From Asanoa iriomotensis (GTDB taxonomy: Bacteria > Actinomycetota > Actinomycetes > Mycobacteriales > Micromonosporaceae): a stretch of DNA of 64,000 bases. The position numbers and the translations under genes are program-made. This document shows positions 48,035-58,797 of the stretch, piece after piece; the stretch's first letter is position 1, and each line of letters begins with the position of its first letter. Below the pieces are notes generated by a model that was given only the letters and a program-made list of their open reading frames with translations, did not search any database and was not told the DNA's origin. The stretch lies in contig NZ_BONC01000018.1 in NCBI RefSeq assembly GCF_016862515.1, forward strand, positions 62,001 through 126,000, given 5' to 3'.

Positions 48035-48595
48035 CTACAGATAGACCTTGCGCTGATACAGCGCGTGCGCACCGGCCACCCGGTCCAGGAACAATAACCC
48101 CGCACAGTGGTCGATCTCGTGCTGCAACGCGCGGGCTTCGAAACCGTCCGTGGTCAGCCGCACCGACTCGCCCGTGCCCGGCAGCACGCCTTCCACGACC
48201 ACCCGGCTCGCCCGCTTCACGTCGCCGGTCAGGTCGGGCACCGACATGCACCCCTCGCGGCCCGGACGCCAGCGGCTCGCCGACACCACCGTCGCGTTGC
48301 AGAGCACGAACGTGCCGTGCGAGGTGACCGTCTTGGGATGCCCGGTGACGTCGACCGCGAACACCCGCGCCGAGACGCCGATCTGCGGCGCCGCGAGGCC
48401 GACGCAGCCAGGCGACACGCGCATCGTGGCGACCAGGTCGGCGGCCAGGCCGATCACCGCCGGGTCCGTGGGGTCGACCTCCGCGCCTTCGCCGGCCAGC
48501 ACCGGGTCAGGCGCGCTGACCACGGCGCGGACCAGCCCGGCTTCGGCGAGGTCCGCGAGCCAGGCGTCGAGGCTCACGTCCGCGTCACAGGACAT
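48035..48595 (-). CDS. def: Peptide deformylase
   Basis: This is a 186-residue metallohydrolase that removes the formyl group from nascent N-terminal methionine. All three motifs are present: GCVGLAAPQIG (motif 1), REGCMSVPD (motif 2, metal cysteine) and QHEIDHCAGLLFLDRV (motif 3, HExxH). The start is ATG 48595, which overlaps the upstream ACT-domain gene by 11 bases; an ATG 11 codons further upstream would overlap more. The protein has about 30 extra N-terminal residues relative to the E. coli enzyme, as in other actinobacteria. There is no fmt beside it, so this could be one of several paralogues. Confidence 0.93.
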   Translation of the reverse strand: MSCDADVSLDAWLADLAEAGLVRAVVSAPDPVLAGEGAEVDPTDPAVIGLAADLVATMRVSPGCVGLAAPQIGVSARVFAVDVTGHPKTVTSHGTFVLCNATVVSASRWRPGREGCMSVPDLTGDVKRASRVVVEGVLPGTGESVRLTTDGFEARALQHEIDHCAGLLFLDRVAGAHALYQRKVYL

Positions 48596-49097
48596 CGGAC
48601 TCGGCTCGGCGCAGCACGACGTCGACACCGAGCCCGGCCGCGGCCTCCGTGAGCCGCTGCTCGGTGGCCTCGGCGCTGCCCGGCGGCAGCTCCACCTCGG
48701 CCACGAGCACGTAGAGCGGCCCGGCCAGCCGGGTGGTCAGGTCGGTGATGTTGCCGCCGGCGTCGGCGACCACCCGGGTCACCGCGGCGACGATGCCGAG
48801 CCGGTCGGCGCCGTGCACGCTGAGCACGTACGGCTCGCCCGTCGGCGCGGTGCTCTCCTCGGGCCCCACGGACCGCACGGTGGCCACCAGCCGGCTGCGT
48901 GCCGCCAGCTCGTCCAACGCCGCCTCGACGTCGGCCGCCGCCGGACCCGTGCAGACCAGCGTCATCGCGAAATGCCCGCGCAGCCGGGTCATCGTCGAAT
49001 CCGTCAGGTTGGCACCCAGGCCGGCCAGGACTTCGGCGACATCGGCGACGATGCCGGGCCGGTCCTGGCCGATCACGGTGATCGCGAGCTCCTCCAC
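48585..49097 (-). CDS. Two-ACT-domain regulator (glycine cleavage repressor-like)
   Basis: This is a 170-residue protein made of two ACT domains: residues 3-80 (ELAITVIGQDRPGIVADVAEVL) and 90-165 (YVLSVHGADRLGIVAAVTRV). This tandem ACT layout is that of GcvR-type regulators, which sense glycine or other amino acids by ligand binding between domains; they have no DNA-binding part. The start is GTG 49097. No RBS is evident, and the region is divergent from mutY, 43 bases away. Its stop overlaps def. A partner transcription factor is not encoded nearby. Confidence 0.8.
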   Translation of the reverse strand: MEELAITVIGQDRPGIVADVAEVLAGLGANLTDSTMTRLRGHFAMTLVCTGPAAADVEAALDELAARSRLVATVRSVGPEESTAPTGEPYVLSVHGADRLGIVAAVTRVVADAGGNITDLTTRLAGPLYVLVAEVELPPGSAEATEQRLTEAAAGLGVDVVLRRAESDVL

Positions 49098-49140
49098 CCG
49101 AGAGAGTCTGCCCGATCGCCCGTGGCAGGATCGACGGGAC

Positions 49141-50022
49141 ATGCCCGACGAGACCATCGCCGAAGCCGCGATCCGCTGGTTCAGGGACAACGCCCGGGTT
49201 CTGCCCTGGCGGCACCCGGACGCGGGCGCGTGGGCGATCCTGGTCAGCGAGGTCATGCTCCAGCAGACGCCGGTCACCCGGGTGCTGCCCGCGTACGAGG
49301 CCTGGCTGGCCCGCTGGCCGACCCCCGCGACCCTGGCCGCCGACGAGCCGGGCGAGGCGATCCGGATGTGGGGCCGCCTGGGCTACCCACGCCGGGCGCT
49401 GCGCCTGCACGAGTGCGCGACCGCGATCGCGGAGCGGCACGCCGGCGTGGTCCCCGACGACCTGGACGCCCTGCTGGCCCTGCCCGGGGTCGGCGCCTAC
49501 ACCGCCCGCGCGGTCGCCGCGTTCGCCTACCGCCAGCGACAGCCGGTGGTCGACACCAACGTCCGGCGGTTCGTCGCCCGGGCGGCGACCGGTCTCGCCG
49601 ACGCGGGGCACACGACCAAGCCCGCCGACCTGACCGCCACCGCGGCCCTGCTGCCCGCCGAGCCGGAGCTCGCGGCCCAGGCCAGCGCGGCGTTCATGGA
49701 GCTCGGCGCCGTCGTCTGCGTGGCCCGGGCCCCGCGCTGCGCGATCTGCCCGGTGGTCGACCGCTGCGCCTGGCGGGCCGCCGGCCGGCCGGCGCTCGAG
49801 GGGCCCAGCCGCCGTCCACAGACGTACGCCGGAACCGACCGCCAGGTCCGCGGCCTGCTGCTGGCCGTGCTGCGCGAGGCGGTCGAGCCCGTGCCCCGGG
49901 TCCGCCTGGACGTGGTCTGGCCCGAGCCGACCCAGCGCGACCGCGCCCTGCGCGGGCTGATCGACGACGGCCTGGTCGACCCGCTCCCCGGCGACCTGTT
50001 CACGCTGCCCAGCGGCAGATAG
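49141..50022 (+). CDS. mutY: A/G-specific adenine DNA glycosylase
   Basis: This is a 293-residue base-excision repair enzyme that removes adenine opposite 8-oxoguanine. Motifs are EVMLQQTPVTRVLPAY (substrate pocket), the helix-hairpin-helix ALPGVGAYTARAVAAF with the catalytic aspartate in VVDTNVRR, and the iron-sulfur cluster C-x6-C-x2-C-x5-C in CVARAPRCAICPVVDRC. The C-terminal region (RPQTYAGTDRQVRG onward) is short; the complete MutT-like domain of the E. coli enzyme is absent, as is common in actinobacteria. It starts at ATG 49141 and ends before a bidirectional terminator shared with clpC. Confidence 0.94.
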   Translation: MPDETIAEAAIRWFRDNARVLPWRHPDAGAWAILVSEVMLQQTPVTRVLPAYEAWLARWPTPATLAADEPGEAIRMWGRLGYPRRALRLHECATAIAERHAGVVPDDLDALLALPGVGAYTARAVAAFAYRQRQPVVDTNVRRFVARAATGLADAGHTTKPADLTATAALLPAEPELAAQASAAFMELGAVVCVARAPRCAICPVVDRCAWRAAGRPALEGPSRRPQTYAGTDRQVRGLLLAVLREAVEPVPRVRLDVVWPEPTQRDRALRGLIDDGLVDPLPGDLFTLPSGR

Positions 50023-50054
50023 CGAAAGGGCCCGGCAATCGCCGGGCCCTTTCG
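50023..50054. terminator. Bidirectional terminator between mutY and clpC
   Basis: A perfect 14-bp stem (CGAAAGGGCCCGGC and its complement, loop AATC) carries an A-run on the 5' side and a T-run on the 3' side within the stem. It lies immediately after mutY and 10 bases beyond the clpC stop, so it can serve both convergent genes. Confidence 0.88.
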
Positions 50055-50064
50055 TCGGTGGTTC

Positions 50065-52587
<2,523 letters not shown>

Positions 52588-52905
52588 GCCCTCGTGCTCC
52601 TCACGTGCCGTGCGCCTGAGTCTGGCCGGACCAGCGACTTGGCGGAACCAATGCACAGACGTCCGGGGAAGACGCCTGCGCACACTCACTCTATCGCCGC
52701 GGGCGCGGTCAGCTACGGCCGTGCACGCCGGAGGTGAACCCATCCGCGACGTATCTGCCAACTCTGCACGCTTATCGGGTGTTCCCGGGCGGGAACGTGT
52801 ACGCGCAGAGCGAACACGGCGAGTTCGCGATTCATGAAGATCAAGAGCGAACGGCGCGACAAGGGACCGGCATCGAGGTCACAAACTAGGACAAAGCAGA
52901 TAGGC
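52588..52905. other. clpC upstream region
   Basis: No gene is seen here. On the minus strand the region should hold the clpC promoter. A perfect inverted repeat GTTCCC-GGGC-GGGAAC lies at 52781-52796, next to the ClgR-like site at 52800-52815. The long leader (about 200 bases to the ATG) hints at additional control of clpC, but no clear -10/-35 pair is seen. Confidence 0.4.
52800..52815 (-). promoter_or_regulatory. ClgR-like operator upstream of clpC
   Basis: GTTCGC-TCTGC-GCG followed by TA reads on the minus strand. It matches the GTTCGC-N5-GCG form described for ClgR, the activator of clp genes in actinobacteria. Confidence 0.45.
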
Positions 52906-52972
52906 CCAGGCCGGGGCGGGGACGGCCGGCCGGACCACGGCCGACAGGGAGGGGTCCCCGCCCAGCGCCTGG
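52906..52972 (-). terminator. Composite hairpin terminator of lsr2
   Basis: Outer arms CCAGGC / GCCTGG and inner arms GGGCGGGGAC / GTCCCCGCCC pair in a long stem around a further CGGCC/GGCCG helix. It lies 11 bases beyond the lsr2 stop codon. Confidence 0.7.
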
Positions 52973-52983
52973 AGCGTGCCTGG

Positions 52984-53334
52984 TTACCGCCCGGCCTTCG
53001 CGTGGTACTCGTCGACGATCTCCTGCGGGATCCGGCCCCGGTCGGAGATGTCCTTGCCTTCCTTCTTGGCCCAGGCACGGATGGCCTTGTTCTGCTCGCG
53101 GTCGGCGGCAGCCCCACCGCGGCCACGAGCGGCACGACCGCCGACCACGACCCCGCCGCGGCCGACCTTCGAGCCGGCCGCCAGGTATGGCGCGAATGCG
53201 TTCCGCAATTTGTCGGCGTTCTTCTTCGAGAGGTCGATCTCGTACTGAACACCGTCGAGGGCGAACTTCACCGTCTCGTCGGCGTCCCCGCCGTCCATGT
53301 CGTCGACCAACTTGTGAATGATCTGCTTGGCCAC
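52984..53334 (-). CDS. lsr2: Lsr2 nucleoid-associated protein
   Basis: This is a 116-residue xenogeneic silencer that coats AT-rich DNA. The N-terminal dimerisation half reads MAKQIIHKLVDDMDGGDADE with the strand TVKFALDGVQYEIDL. A Gly/Arg-rich flexible linker (GRGGVVVGGRAARGRGG) joins it to the C-terminal DNA-binding domain IRAWAKKEGKDISDRGRIP, whose RGR loop inserts into the minor groove like an AT-hook. Length matches mycobacterial Lsr2. GAAAGGA precedes the ATG. In this GC-rich window it is itself preceded by the most AT-rich segment, consistent with autoregulation. Confidence 0.97.
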   Translation of the reverse strand: MAKQIIHKLVDDMDGGDADETVKFALDGVQYEIDLSKKNADKLRNAFAPYLAAGSKVGRGGVVVGGRAARGRGGAAADREQNKAIRAWAKKEGKDISDRGRIPQEIVDEYHAKAGR

Positions 53335-53728
53335 GGGCCGCTGTCCTTTCGCGTGGTCCCTCCCACAAACAAGAGCACAATAGCTCCTTGGCCGCGCGAT
53401 CGGTCAATAGGACGCCAAAATTCAAGGCCGAGTCTTGCGCTTTCGTTAAATCACCGCCCGGTGCGGGCGCCACGATTCGGAGATTGCGCAACAGAGCGTG
53501 GTGGATTCGCGGCGTCACGGTGAACCACGGCGCCGGTCTCCTGTTAAGCAGGTCACTCTGATCAGAATCTCGTGGATCGGACCGCGCCGACACGCGCTGT
53601 GATCGCCGGCGCGAGTGCGCCGGTCCCGGGAACGGCACACCGGAATCGCACCGAAGCATTGACCCGGCTTGGATCGGTGGCCGTCACATTGCCGTCGGTC
53701 ACGAATTGAGGCGGTACGCTCGACCCCG
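53335..53728. other. Divergent region between lsr2 and the methyltransferase gene
   Basis: No gene is seen in 394 bases. The lsr2 side is locally AT-rich (AAAATTCAAGG, CGTTAAATC). A 7-bp hairpin CCGGCGC-GAGT-GCGCCGG lies at 53606-53623. On the plus strand TACGCT (53715-53720) ends 8 bases before the methyltransferase ATG, consistent with leaderless transcription. Confidence 0.45.
53377..53407 (-). promoter_or_regulatory. Candidate lsr2 promoter
   Basis: On the minus strand TTGACC (53407-53402) is followed by TATTGT (53382-53377). The hexamers match the consensus well, but the 19-base spacer is longer than ideal. The leader to the ATG is about 36-40 bases and carries the GAAAGGA ribosome site. 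Confidence 0.4.
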
Positions 53729-54469
53729 ATGGATGCCAAGAAGCGCAACGCTCTGTCGTTCGGTCCGGTAGCGGTACGGTACGACCGATTCCGTCCCCCG
53801 TATCCGCGGGCCGCCTTCGAATGGGCCGTCGGAGGCCCGCCACCGCGCCGGGTGGTCGACCTCGGCGCCGGCACCGGGATCCTGACCCGTGGCCTGATCG
53901 CCGCCGGCTACGAGGTGATCCCGGTCGAGCCCGATCGGGAAATGCGCGCGCAACTCGCGGCGGCCACGGATGGGCACACCGCGTTGGCCGGCACCGCCGA
54001 AGACATTCCATTGCCCGACGGAAGCGTCGACGCGGTCATCGCCGGCCAGGCGTACCACTGGTTCGACGCGGACGCGGCACACGCGCAGGCGGCACGGGTG
54101 CTGCGGCCCGGCGGCTATTTCGCCGCTGTGTGGAACCTGCGTGACCGCCGTGAACCGTGGGTCGCCGCACTCGACGCGATCGCCGCTCGCGCGGGTGACC
54201 GCGAACACGACCGGCCCGCTTCGTTCGGCCCCCGCTTCGCGCCCCTGGAGCGCCGCGAATTCGCGCACGAGACGCCCATCACGGGTGTCCACCTGGTGGA
54301 AATGATGACGACTCGGTCCTATTACGTGACGGCCGACCCGGACACCCGGAAACGCTTCGAGACAGACCTGGCCGAGTTGGCCCGGACGCACCCGGACCTC
54401 GCGGGCCGCGACTCGTTCCCGCTGCCGTACCGGACGCTGGTCTATCGGGCGTCGACGTTGCGCTCGTAG
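53729..54469 (+). CDS. Class I SAM-dependent methyltransferase
   Basis: This is a 246-residue cytoplasmic methyltransferase of the methyltransferase-11 type. An N-terminal helix holds SFGPVAVRYDRFRPPYP, a motif common in small-molecule methyltransferases. Motif I is VVDLGAGTGILTRGL, motif II VIPVEPDREM, motif IV VIAGQAYHWFDADAA, and VLRPGGYFAAVWN follows. GQAYHWFD is typical of the subgroup annotated as putative methyltransferases related to Tam. The acceptor is unknown. It starts at ATG 53729, probably leaderless. Its last 28 bases overlap the convergent coaX gene. Confidence 0.8.
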   Translation: MDAKKRNALSFGPVAVRYDRFRPPYPRAAFEWAVGGPPPRRVVDLGAGTGILTRGLIAAGYEVIPVEPDREMRAQLAAATDGHTALAGTAEDIPLPDGSVDAVIAGQAYHWFDADAAHAQAARVLRPGGYFAAVWNLRDRREPWVAALDAIAARAGDREHDRPASFGPRFAPLERREFAHETPITGVHLVEMMTTRSYYVTADPDTRKRFETDLAELARTHPDLAGRDSFPLPYRTLVYRASTLRS

Positions 54470-55209
54470 ACCATCCGCAGGCCGATCAGCGTGATCATCG
54501 GCTCGTGGTGGGTGATCGTGCGGCATTCGCCCAGCACCACGGGGGCCAGCCCGCCGGTCGCGATGACGGCCTTCACCGAGCCCAGCTCCTCGGTCATCCG
54601 GTCGACGATGTGGTCGACCTGGCCGGCGAAGCCGAAATAGAGACCCGCCTGCAGGCACTCGACAGTGTTCTTGCCGATCACCGAGCGGGGCTTGGCCGGC
54701 TCGACCTTGCGGAGCTGCGCGGCCCGGGCGGCCAGCGCGTCGAACGAGATCTCGATGCCCGGCGCGAACGCGCCACCGAGGAACTCGCCGCGCGCGCTGA
54801 TCACGTCGAAGTTGGTGGTCGTGCCGAAGTCGACCACGATCGACGGACCACCGAACAGGGTGTATGCCGCCAGGGTGTTGACGACCCGGTCGGAGCCGAC
54901 CTCCTTGGGGTTGTCGATCGCGAGCTGGACCCCGGTCTTCACACCCGGCTCGACGATCACATTCGGGAGGTCGCCGTAGTAGCGGGCGAGCATGGTGCGC
55001 AGCGAGCGGAGCGCGGCCGGCACGGTCGAGCAGGCCGCCACGCCGGTGATCTCCACGGCGTCGCCGGCCAGCAGGCCCCGGAACATCAGGCCGAGCTCGT
55101 CGGCCGTGGACCGGGCGTCGGTCTTGATCCGCCAGTTGTGCACCAACTTGTCGCCGTCGAACGTGGCGAGCACCGTGTTGGTGTTACCGATGTCGATGCA
55201 CAGCAGCAT
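54442..55209 (-). CDS. coaX: Type III pantothenate kinase
   Basis: This is a 255-residue ASKHA-fold kinase that phosphorylates pantothenate, the first step of CoA synthesis. Motifs are the phosphate-binding MLLCIDIGNTNTV (Asp6), the VGSDRVVNTLAAY segment, VVDFGTTTNFDV (phosphate 2), the GGAFAPGIEISFDALAARAA pantothenate loop (GGAFAPGI) and VIATGGLAPVV (adenosine). Full length is normal. It follows nadC by 6 bases on the same strand and belongs to the cofactor block panC-nadB-nadC-coaX. It is feedback-resistant to CoA in studied relatives. Confidence 0.95.
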   Translation of the reverse strand: MLLCIDIGNTNTVLATFDGDKLVHNWRIKTDARSTADELGLMFRGLLAGDAVEITGVAACSTVPAALRSLRTMLARYYGDLPNVIVEPGVKTGVQLAIDNPKEVGSDRVVNTLAAYTLFGGPSIVVDFGTTTNFDVISARGEFLGGAFAPGIEISFDALAARAAQLRKVEPAKPRSVIGKNTVECLQAGLYFGFAGQVDHIVDRMTEELGSVKAVIATGGLAPVVLGECRTITHHEPMITLIGLRMVYERNVDAR

Positions 55210-55215
55210 GTGGGG

Positions 55216-56115
55216 TCAGCTCCGACTCAGGTGCGGCGGGCGAAGATCGAGTGCGATGTCCAAGATAGGTGACGAATGCGTCAAGGCCCCTACGGAAAGG
55301 TAGTCGACGCCGGTGGCGGCGTACGCGGGCGCGACCTCCAAAGTGAGCCCGCCGGTCGCCTCGAGCTCGGCGCGGTCACCCACCGCGGCGACCACCTCCC
55401 GGAGCACGGCCGGCGACATGTTGTCGCAGAGGAGGAACGAGGCGCCGACCTCGACGGCCTCGATCGCCTCCTCGACGGTGGTGACCTCCACCTGGACCAG
55501 CACCTCGGGGAACGCCTCCCGGACCCGGCGGTACGCCTCGGCGACGCTGCCCGCGGCCAGCTTGTGGTTGTCCTTGATCATGGCGACGTCGTAGAGGCCC
55601 ATCCGCTTGTTGGTGCCGCCACCGGCACGGACGGCGTACTTCTCCAACGCCCGTAGGCCCGGTGTGGTCTTGCGGGTGTCGAGCACCATCGCCTTGGTCC
55701 CGGCGAGGGCGTCCGCCCATCGCCGGGTGTGCGTCGCCACGCCGGAGAGGCGGCAGAGCAGGTTGAGGGCGGTGCGCTCCGCGGTGAGCAGGGTGCGGGT
55801 GGGTCCGGTCACGGTGGCCAACTGGTCGCCGGCGGACACCTGGTCGCCGTCGCGGGCCTTCAGGACGATCTCGGGTGTGCTGGCACCCGCGAGCGCGAAC
55901 ACGGCCGCCGCCACCGGCAGCCCGGCCACGACGCCGTTGGCCCGGGCCACCACGTCGGCGGTGTCCACCTGCTCGGCCGGAATCGTCGCCTCGCTGGTCA
56001 CGTCCTGGTGCGCCGCGCCCAGGTCTTCGTCGAGGGCACCACGCACCACGCGCTCGACCTCGGCGGGGTCGAGCCCCTTCCCGCGCAGGTCGTCGGAGAT
56101 CCACTGCGGCAGCAT
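55216..56115 (-). CDS. nadC: Nicotinate-nucleotide pyrophosphorylase (carboxylating)
   Basis: This is a 299-residue quinolinate phosphoribosyltransferase that makes nicotinate mononucleotide from quinolinate and PRPP. The signature LDTRKTTPGLRALEKYAV is followed by RAGGGTNKRMGLYDVAMIKDNH (split as GGGTNKRMGLYD and AMIKDNH). It has VQVEVTTVEEAIEAVEVG, LLCDNMSP and the phosphate-binding ELEATGGLTLE. The start ATG 56115 overlaps the nadB stop (ATGA), which ties the two genes together for de novo NAD synthesis. Longer frames upstream run inside nadB. nadA is not in the window. Confidence 0.96.
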   Translation of the reverse strand: MLPQWISDDLRGKGLDPAEVERVVRGALDEDLGAAHQDVTSEATIPAEQVDTADVVARANGVVAGLPVAAAVFALAGASTPEIVLKARDGDQVSAGDQLATVTGPTRTLLTAERTALNLLCRLSGVATHTRRWADALAGTKAMVLDTRKTTPGLRALEKYAVRAGGGTNKRMGLYDVAMIKDNHKLAAGSVAEAYRRVREAFPEVLVQVEVTTVEEAIEAVEVGASFLLCDNMSPAVLREVVAAVGDRAELEATGGLTLEVAPAYAATGVDYLSVGALTHSSPILDIALDLRPPHLSRS

Positions 56116-57755
56116 CACGCCTCCCAGGTGAGCGTCGGTGTCCCGGTGTCGTCGAGGGCCGGAAAGAGGTGCCCGAGCCACTCGGCACGGGCCGCGGGGT
56201 AGTCCTCGCGCCAGTGACAGCCGCGGGTCTCCTCCCGCGCGGCGGCGGCCGCGACCAGGGCGGCCGCGACGGTCACCAGGTTGGTCGCCTCCCAGCTCGC
56301 GGTCGACGGCAGCCCGCGGGTCGCGCCGAGCCCGACGATCGTGCCGGCGGTCGCGGCCAGCGAGCCGGCCGACCGGAGCACCCCCGCGCCGCGGGTCATC
56401 GCGCGCTGGAGCGCCGGCCGGGCGCCCGGGTCGAGCACCCACGCGTCGGCCATGACCGGCGCCGGCTGCGACTGCTCCGGCAGCTCCTCGGCGATGTGGT
56501 CGGCGATCCGCCGGGCGAACACCAGGCCCTCCAGCAGCGAGTTGCTGGCCAGCCGGTTGGCGCCGTGTACGCCGGTGCAGGCGACCTCACCGCAGGCGTA
56601 GAGCCCGGGGATCGAGGTGCGCCCGTGCAGGTCGGTGCGGACTCCCCCGCTGGCGTAGTGGGCCGCCGGCGCGACCGGGATCGGCTCGGTGGCCGGATCG
56701 ACGCCCGCGGCCCGGCACGACGCCACGATCGTGGGGAACCGCCGCTCCAGGTAGTCGCGCCCGAGATGACGGGCGTCGAGATAGACGTGGTCGGTGCCGT
56801 TGGCCAGCATCACCCGGTGGATGCCCTTGGCGACCACGTCGCGCGGTGCCAGCTCGGCCAGCTCGTGCTGGCCCACCATGAACCGCTTGCCGTCGGCGTC
56901 GACCAGGTGAGCGCCCTCGCCCCGGAGGGCCTCGCTGACCAGGGGCTGCTGCCCCCGCGCCGCCTCGCCCAGGAAGAGGGCGGTCGGGTGGAACTGGACG
57001 AACTCGATGTCGGTGACCGCCGCGCCGGCTCGGATCGCGAGGGCGACCCCGTCGCCGGTCGACACCACCGGGTTGGTGGTCGAGGCGAACACCTGGCCCA
57101 TGCCGCCGGTGGCCAGCACGACCGCCCGGGCCAGGATCGAACCGACCCCGTCCTCGGTGCCCTCGCCCAGCACGTGCAGGGTGATCCCGCAGGCCCGGCC
57201 GGTGGCGTCGGTGAGCAGGTCGAGCACGAGCGCGTGGTCGACGACGCGGATCCACGGGTCGCGCCGGACCGCCGCGTGCAGCGCGCGCTGCACCTCGGCG
57301 CCGGTGGCGTCGCCGCCCGCGTGCACGATCCGGTTGGCGTGGTGGCCGCCCTCGCGGGTGAGCATCAGCGAGCCGTCGGGGTTGCGGTCGAACTCCGCGC
57401 CCAGGCGCATCAGCTCGCGTACCCGTGCGGGACCCTCCTCGACCAGCACCCGCACGGCCTCGGGGTCGCAGAGCCCGACCCCGGCGGTCTCGGTGTCGGC
57501 GGCGTGCGCCTCCGGCGTGTCGAACGGGTCGAGCACCGCGGCGATGCCGCCCTGTGCCCAGCGGGTCGAACCGTCGTCGATGTTCTCCTTGGTCACCACA
57601 GTGACGTGCCGGCCGGCCGCGCGCAGCCGCAGCGCGGCGGTCAGCCCGGCGATCCCTGAGCCGACCACGACCACGTCGGTGGACTCGGCCCAGCCCGGCT
57701 CCGGGCCGGCGAGGCGCCGGGGCAGCTCTGGCAACTCCGCGACACGGGGGTCCAT
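56115..57755 (-). CDS. nadB: L-aspartate oxidase
   Basis: This is a 546-residue flavoenzyme that oxidises L-aspartate to iminoaspartate, the first step of NAD synthesis. It begins with about 25 extra residues and the FAD loop VVVVGSGIAGLTAALRLRAA. DDGSTRWAQGGIAAVLDPFD is the hallmark of NadB. Other features are TREGGHHANRIVHAGGDATG (GGHHANRI), VQFHPTALFL, the substrate segment YASGGVRTDLHGRTSIPGLY (ASGGVRTDL) and GEVACTGVHGANRLASNSLL with the catalytic arginine. The C-terminal helical domain has HWREDYP. It leads the nadB-nadC-coaX run. Confidence 0.95.
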   Translation of the reverse strand: MDPRVAELPELPRRLAGPEPGWAESTDVVVVGSGIAGLTAALRLRAAGRHVTVVTKENIDDGSTRWAQGGIAAVLDPFDTPEAHAADTETAGVGLCDPEAVRVLVEEGPARVRELMRLGAEFDRNPDGSLMLTREGGHHANRIVHAGGDATGAEVQRALHAAVRRDPWIRVVDHALVLDLLTDATGRACGITLHVLGEGTEDGVGSILARAVVLATGGMGQVFASTTNPVVSTGDGVALAIRAGAAVTDIEFVQFHPTALFLGEAARGQQPLVSEALRGEGAHLVDADGKRFMVGQHELAELAPRDVVAKGIHRVMLANGTDHVYLDARHLGRDYLERRFPTIVASCRAAGVDPATEPIPVAPAAHYASGGVRTDLHGRTSIPGLYACGEVACTGVHGANRLASNSLLEGLVFARRIADHIAEELPEQSQPAPVMADAWVLDPGARPALQRAMTRGAGVLRSAGSLAATAGTIVGLGATRGLPSTASWEATNLVTVAAALVAAAAAREETRGCHWREDYPAARAEWLGHLFPALDDTGTPTLTWEA

Positions 57756-57816
57756 CCGTTCAGTGAACCCTGTCAGATCTTCAGGTGTCCGCCCGGAGGG
57801 CCGAAACGTGCGCAGG

Positions 57817-58689
57817 CTAACTCGACTGCCCGATATTGGGCGGGAAGCCCTGCTCCCCGACGCCCTTCGCGGACGCGGTCAGGGGCCGGAACCGCACCCA
57901 GAGGAAACAGCGCACACCGCGGTCGCCGAGGGTCCAGGTGGCCTTGTCGGCCAGCACCGGGACGTAGCCGGTGCGGGCGTTGAACCCGGGCTGGTAGGGC
58001 ACGTCCACGTACGCCGCGATCGTCTTGAGGCAGCCCTCGTAGAACGGCACGTAGTCGCGGTCCTTGACCGGGTGCGTGACCTTGGCGGGTGCGGTCCACA
58101 CGCCGGCGAACTCGCCCTCGTGCTTGACGTCGCAGGCGCTGTCGGCGACGGTCGCCACGTTCTGTCGTTTGTCCAGTTTGACCAGAGCGCAGCGCAGGCG
58201 CAGCGGCGCGTCGGGTGCCTCGAGCGCGCCGGCCAGGCTGCCGGAGCGCTCCGCGACCGTGCCGTCCGGGCCGACGCCGGTCAGCTCGACGAGGTCGCAG
58301 CGGTACCAGCGCTGGCCGCCCGTCCAGGCCGCCGCGGTGGGCACCACGAGGTCGAGCCGCAGCCGGGCCTCCCGCCAGTCGGCACCGAGTGCGGTCGACG
58401 CCTGCTTGTCGCAGTCGCCGAAGGCCGGCGCGAGGTTCGCGGGCACGACCGCGGCGTCGCTGAACTCTCCGCTGTGGATGGTCTCCGCCTGGTGCGGCGC
58501 GGCACAGTCGACGGTGCCGTCGAGCTTGTCAGCGGTGCGCGCGGCGGGCGCAGCGTGGCAGCGCGGCGGCGAAGGTGTGGCCGTCACCTGCGGCGCCGCG
58601 ACGGGACCCCCGCCCTCCCCGCCGCCGTCGGTGCCGCACGCGGCGGTCGCCAGCACCAACACCACGACCGCTGCCGTCCATCGACGCAT
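57817..58689 (-). CDS. Septum-formation-family lipoprotein
   Basis: This is a 290-residue lipoprotein. ATG 58689 has GGAGG 8 bases upstream. The signal peptide ends in the lipobox LATAACG. After a Gly/Pro linker, two related domains with conserved cysteines follow: PRCHAAPAARTADKLDGTVDC then HQAETIHSGEFSD, and later ACDVKHEGEFAGVW. The pattern DC-x-x-PHxxE...GxF is the 'septum formation' / DUF3558-like module of actinobacterial secreted proteins, here in two copies. The function is not well defined; a role at the division site is suggested by the family name only. It separates panC from nadB where panD would normally lie. Confidence 0.7.
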   Translation of the reverse strand: MRRWTAAVVVLVLATAACGTDGGGEGGGPVAAPQVTATPSPPRCHAAPAARTADKLDGTVDCAAPHQAETIHSGEFSDAAVVPANLAPAFGDCDKQASTALGADWREARLRLDLVVPTAAAWTGGQRWYRCDLVELTGVGPDGTVAERSGSLAGALEAPDAPLRLRCALVKLDKRQNVATVADSACDVKHEGEFAGVWTAPAKVTHPVKDRDYVPFYEGCLKTIAAYVDVPYQPGFNARTGYVPVLADKATWTLGDRGVRCFLWVRFRPLTASAKGVGEQGFPPNIGQSS

Positions 58690-58797
58690 CGCGTCCTCCC
58701 CGGGACCCTGAGCGTTGCGTTTCCACGGCCTGTGCAGTCCTAAGCGGAGCACATCGACACGGCGGAGCGCAACCGCCCGGTCACCCCGGGTTATTGA

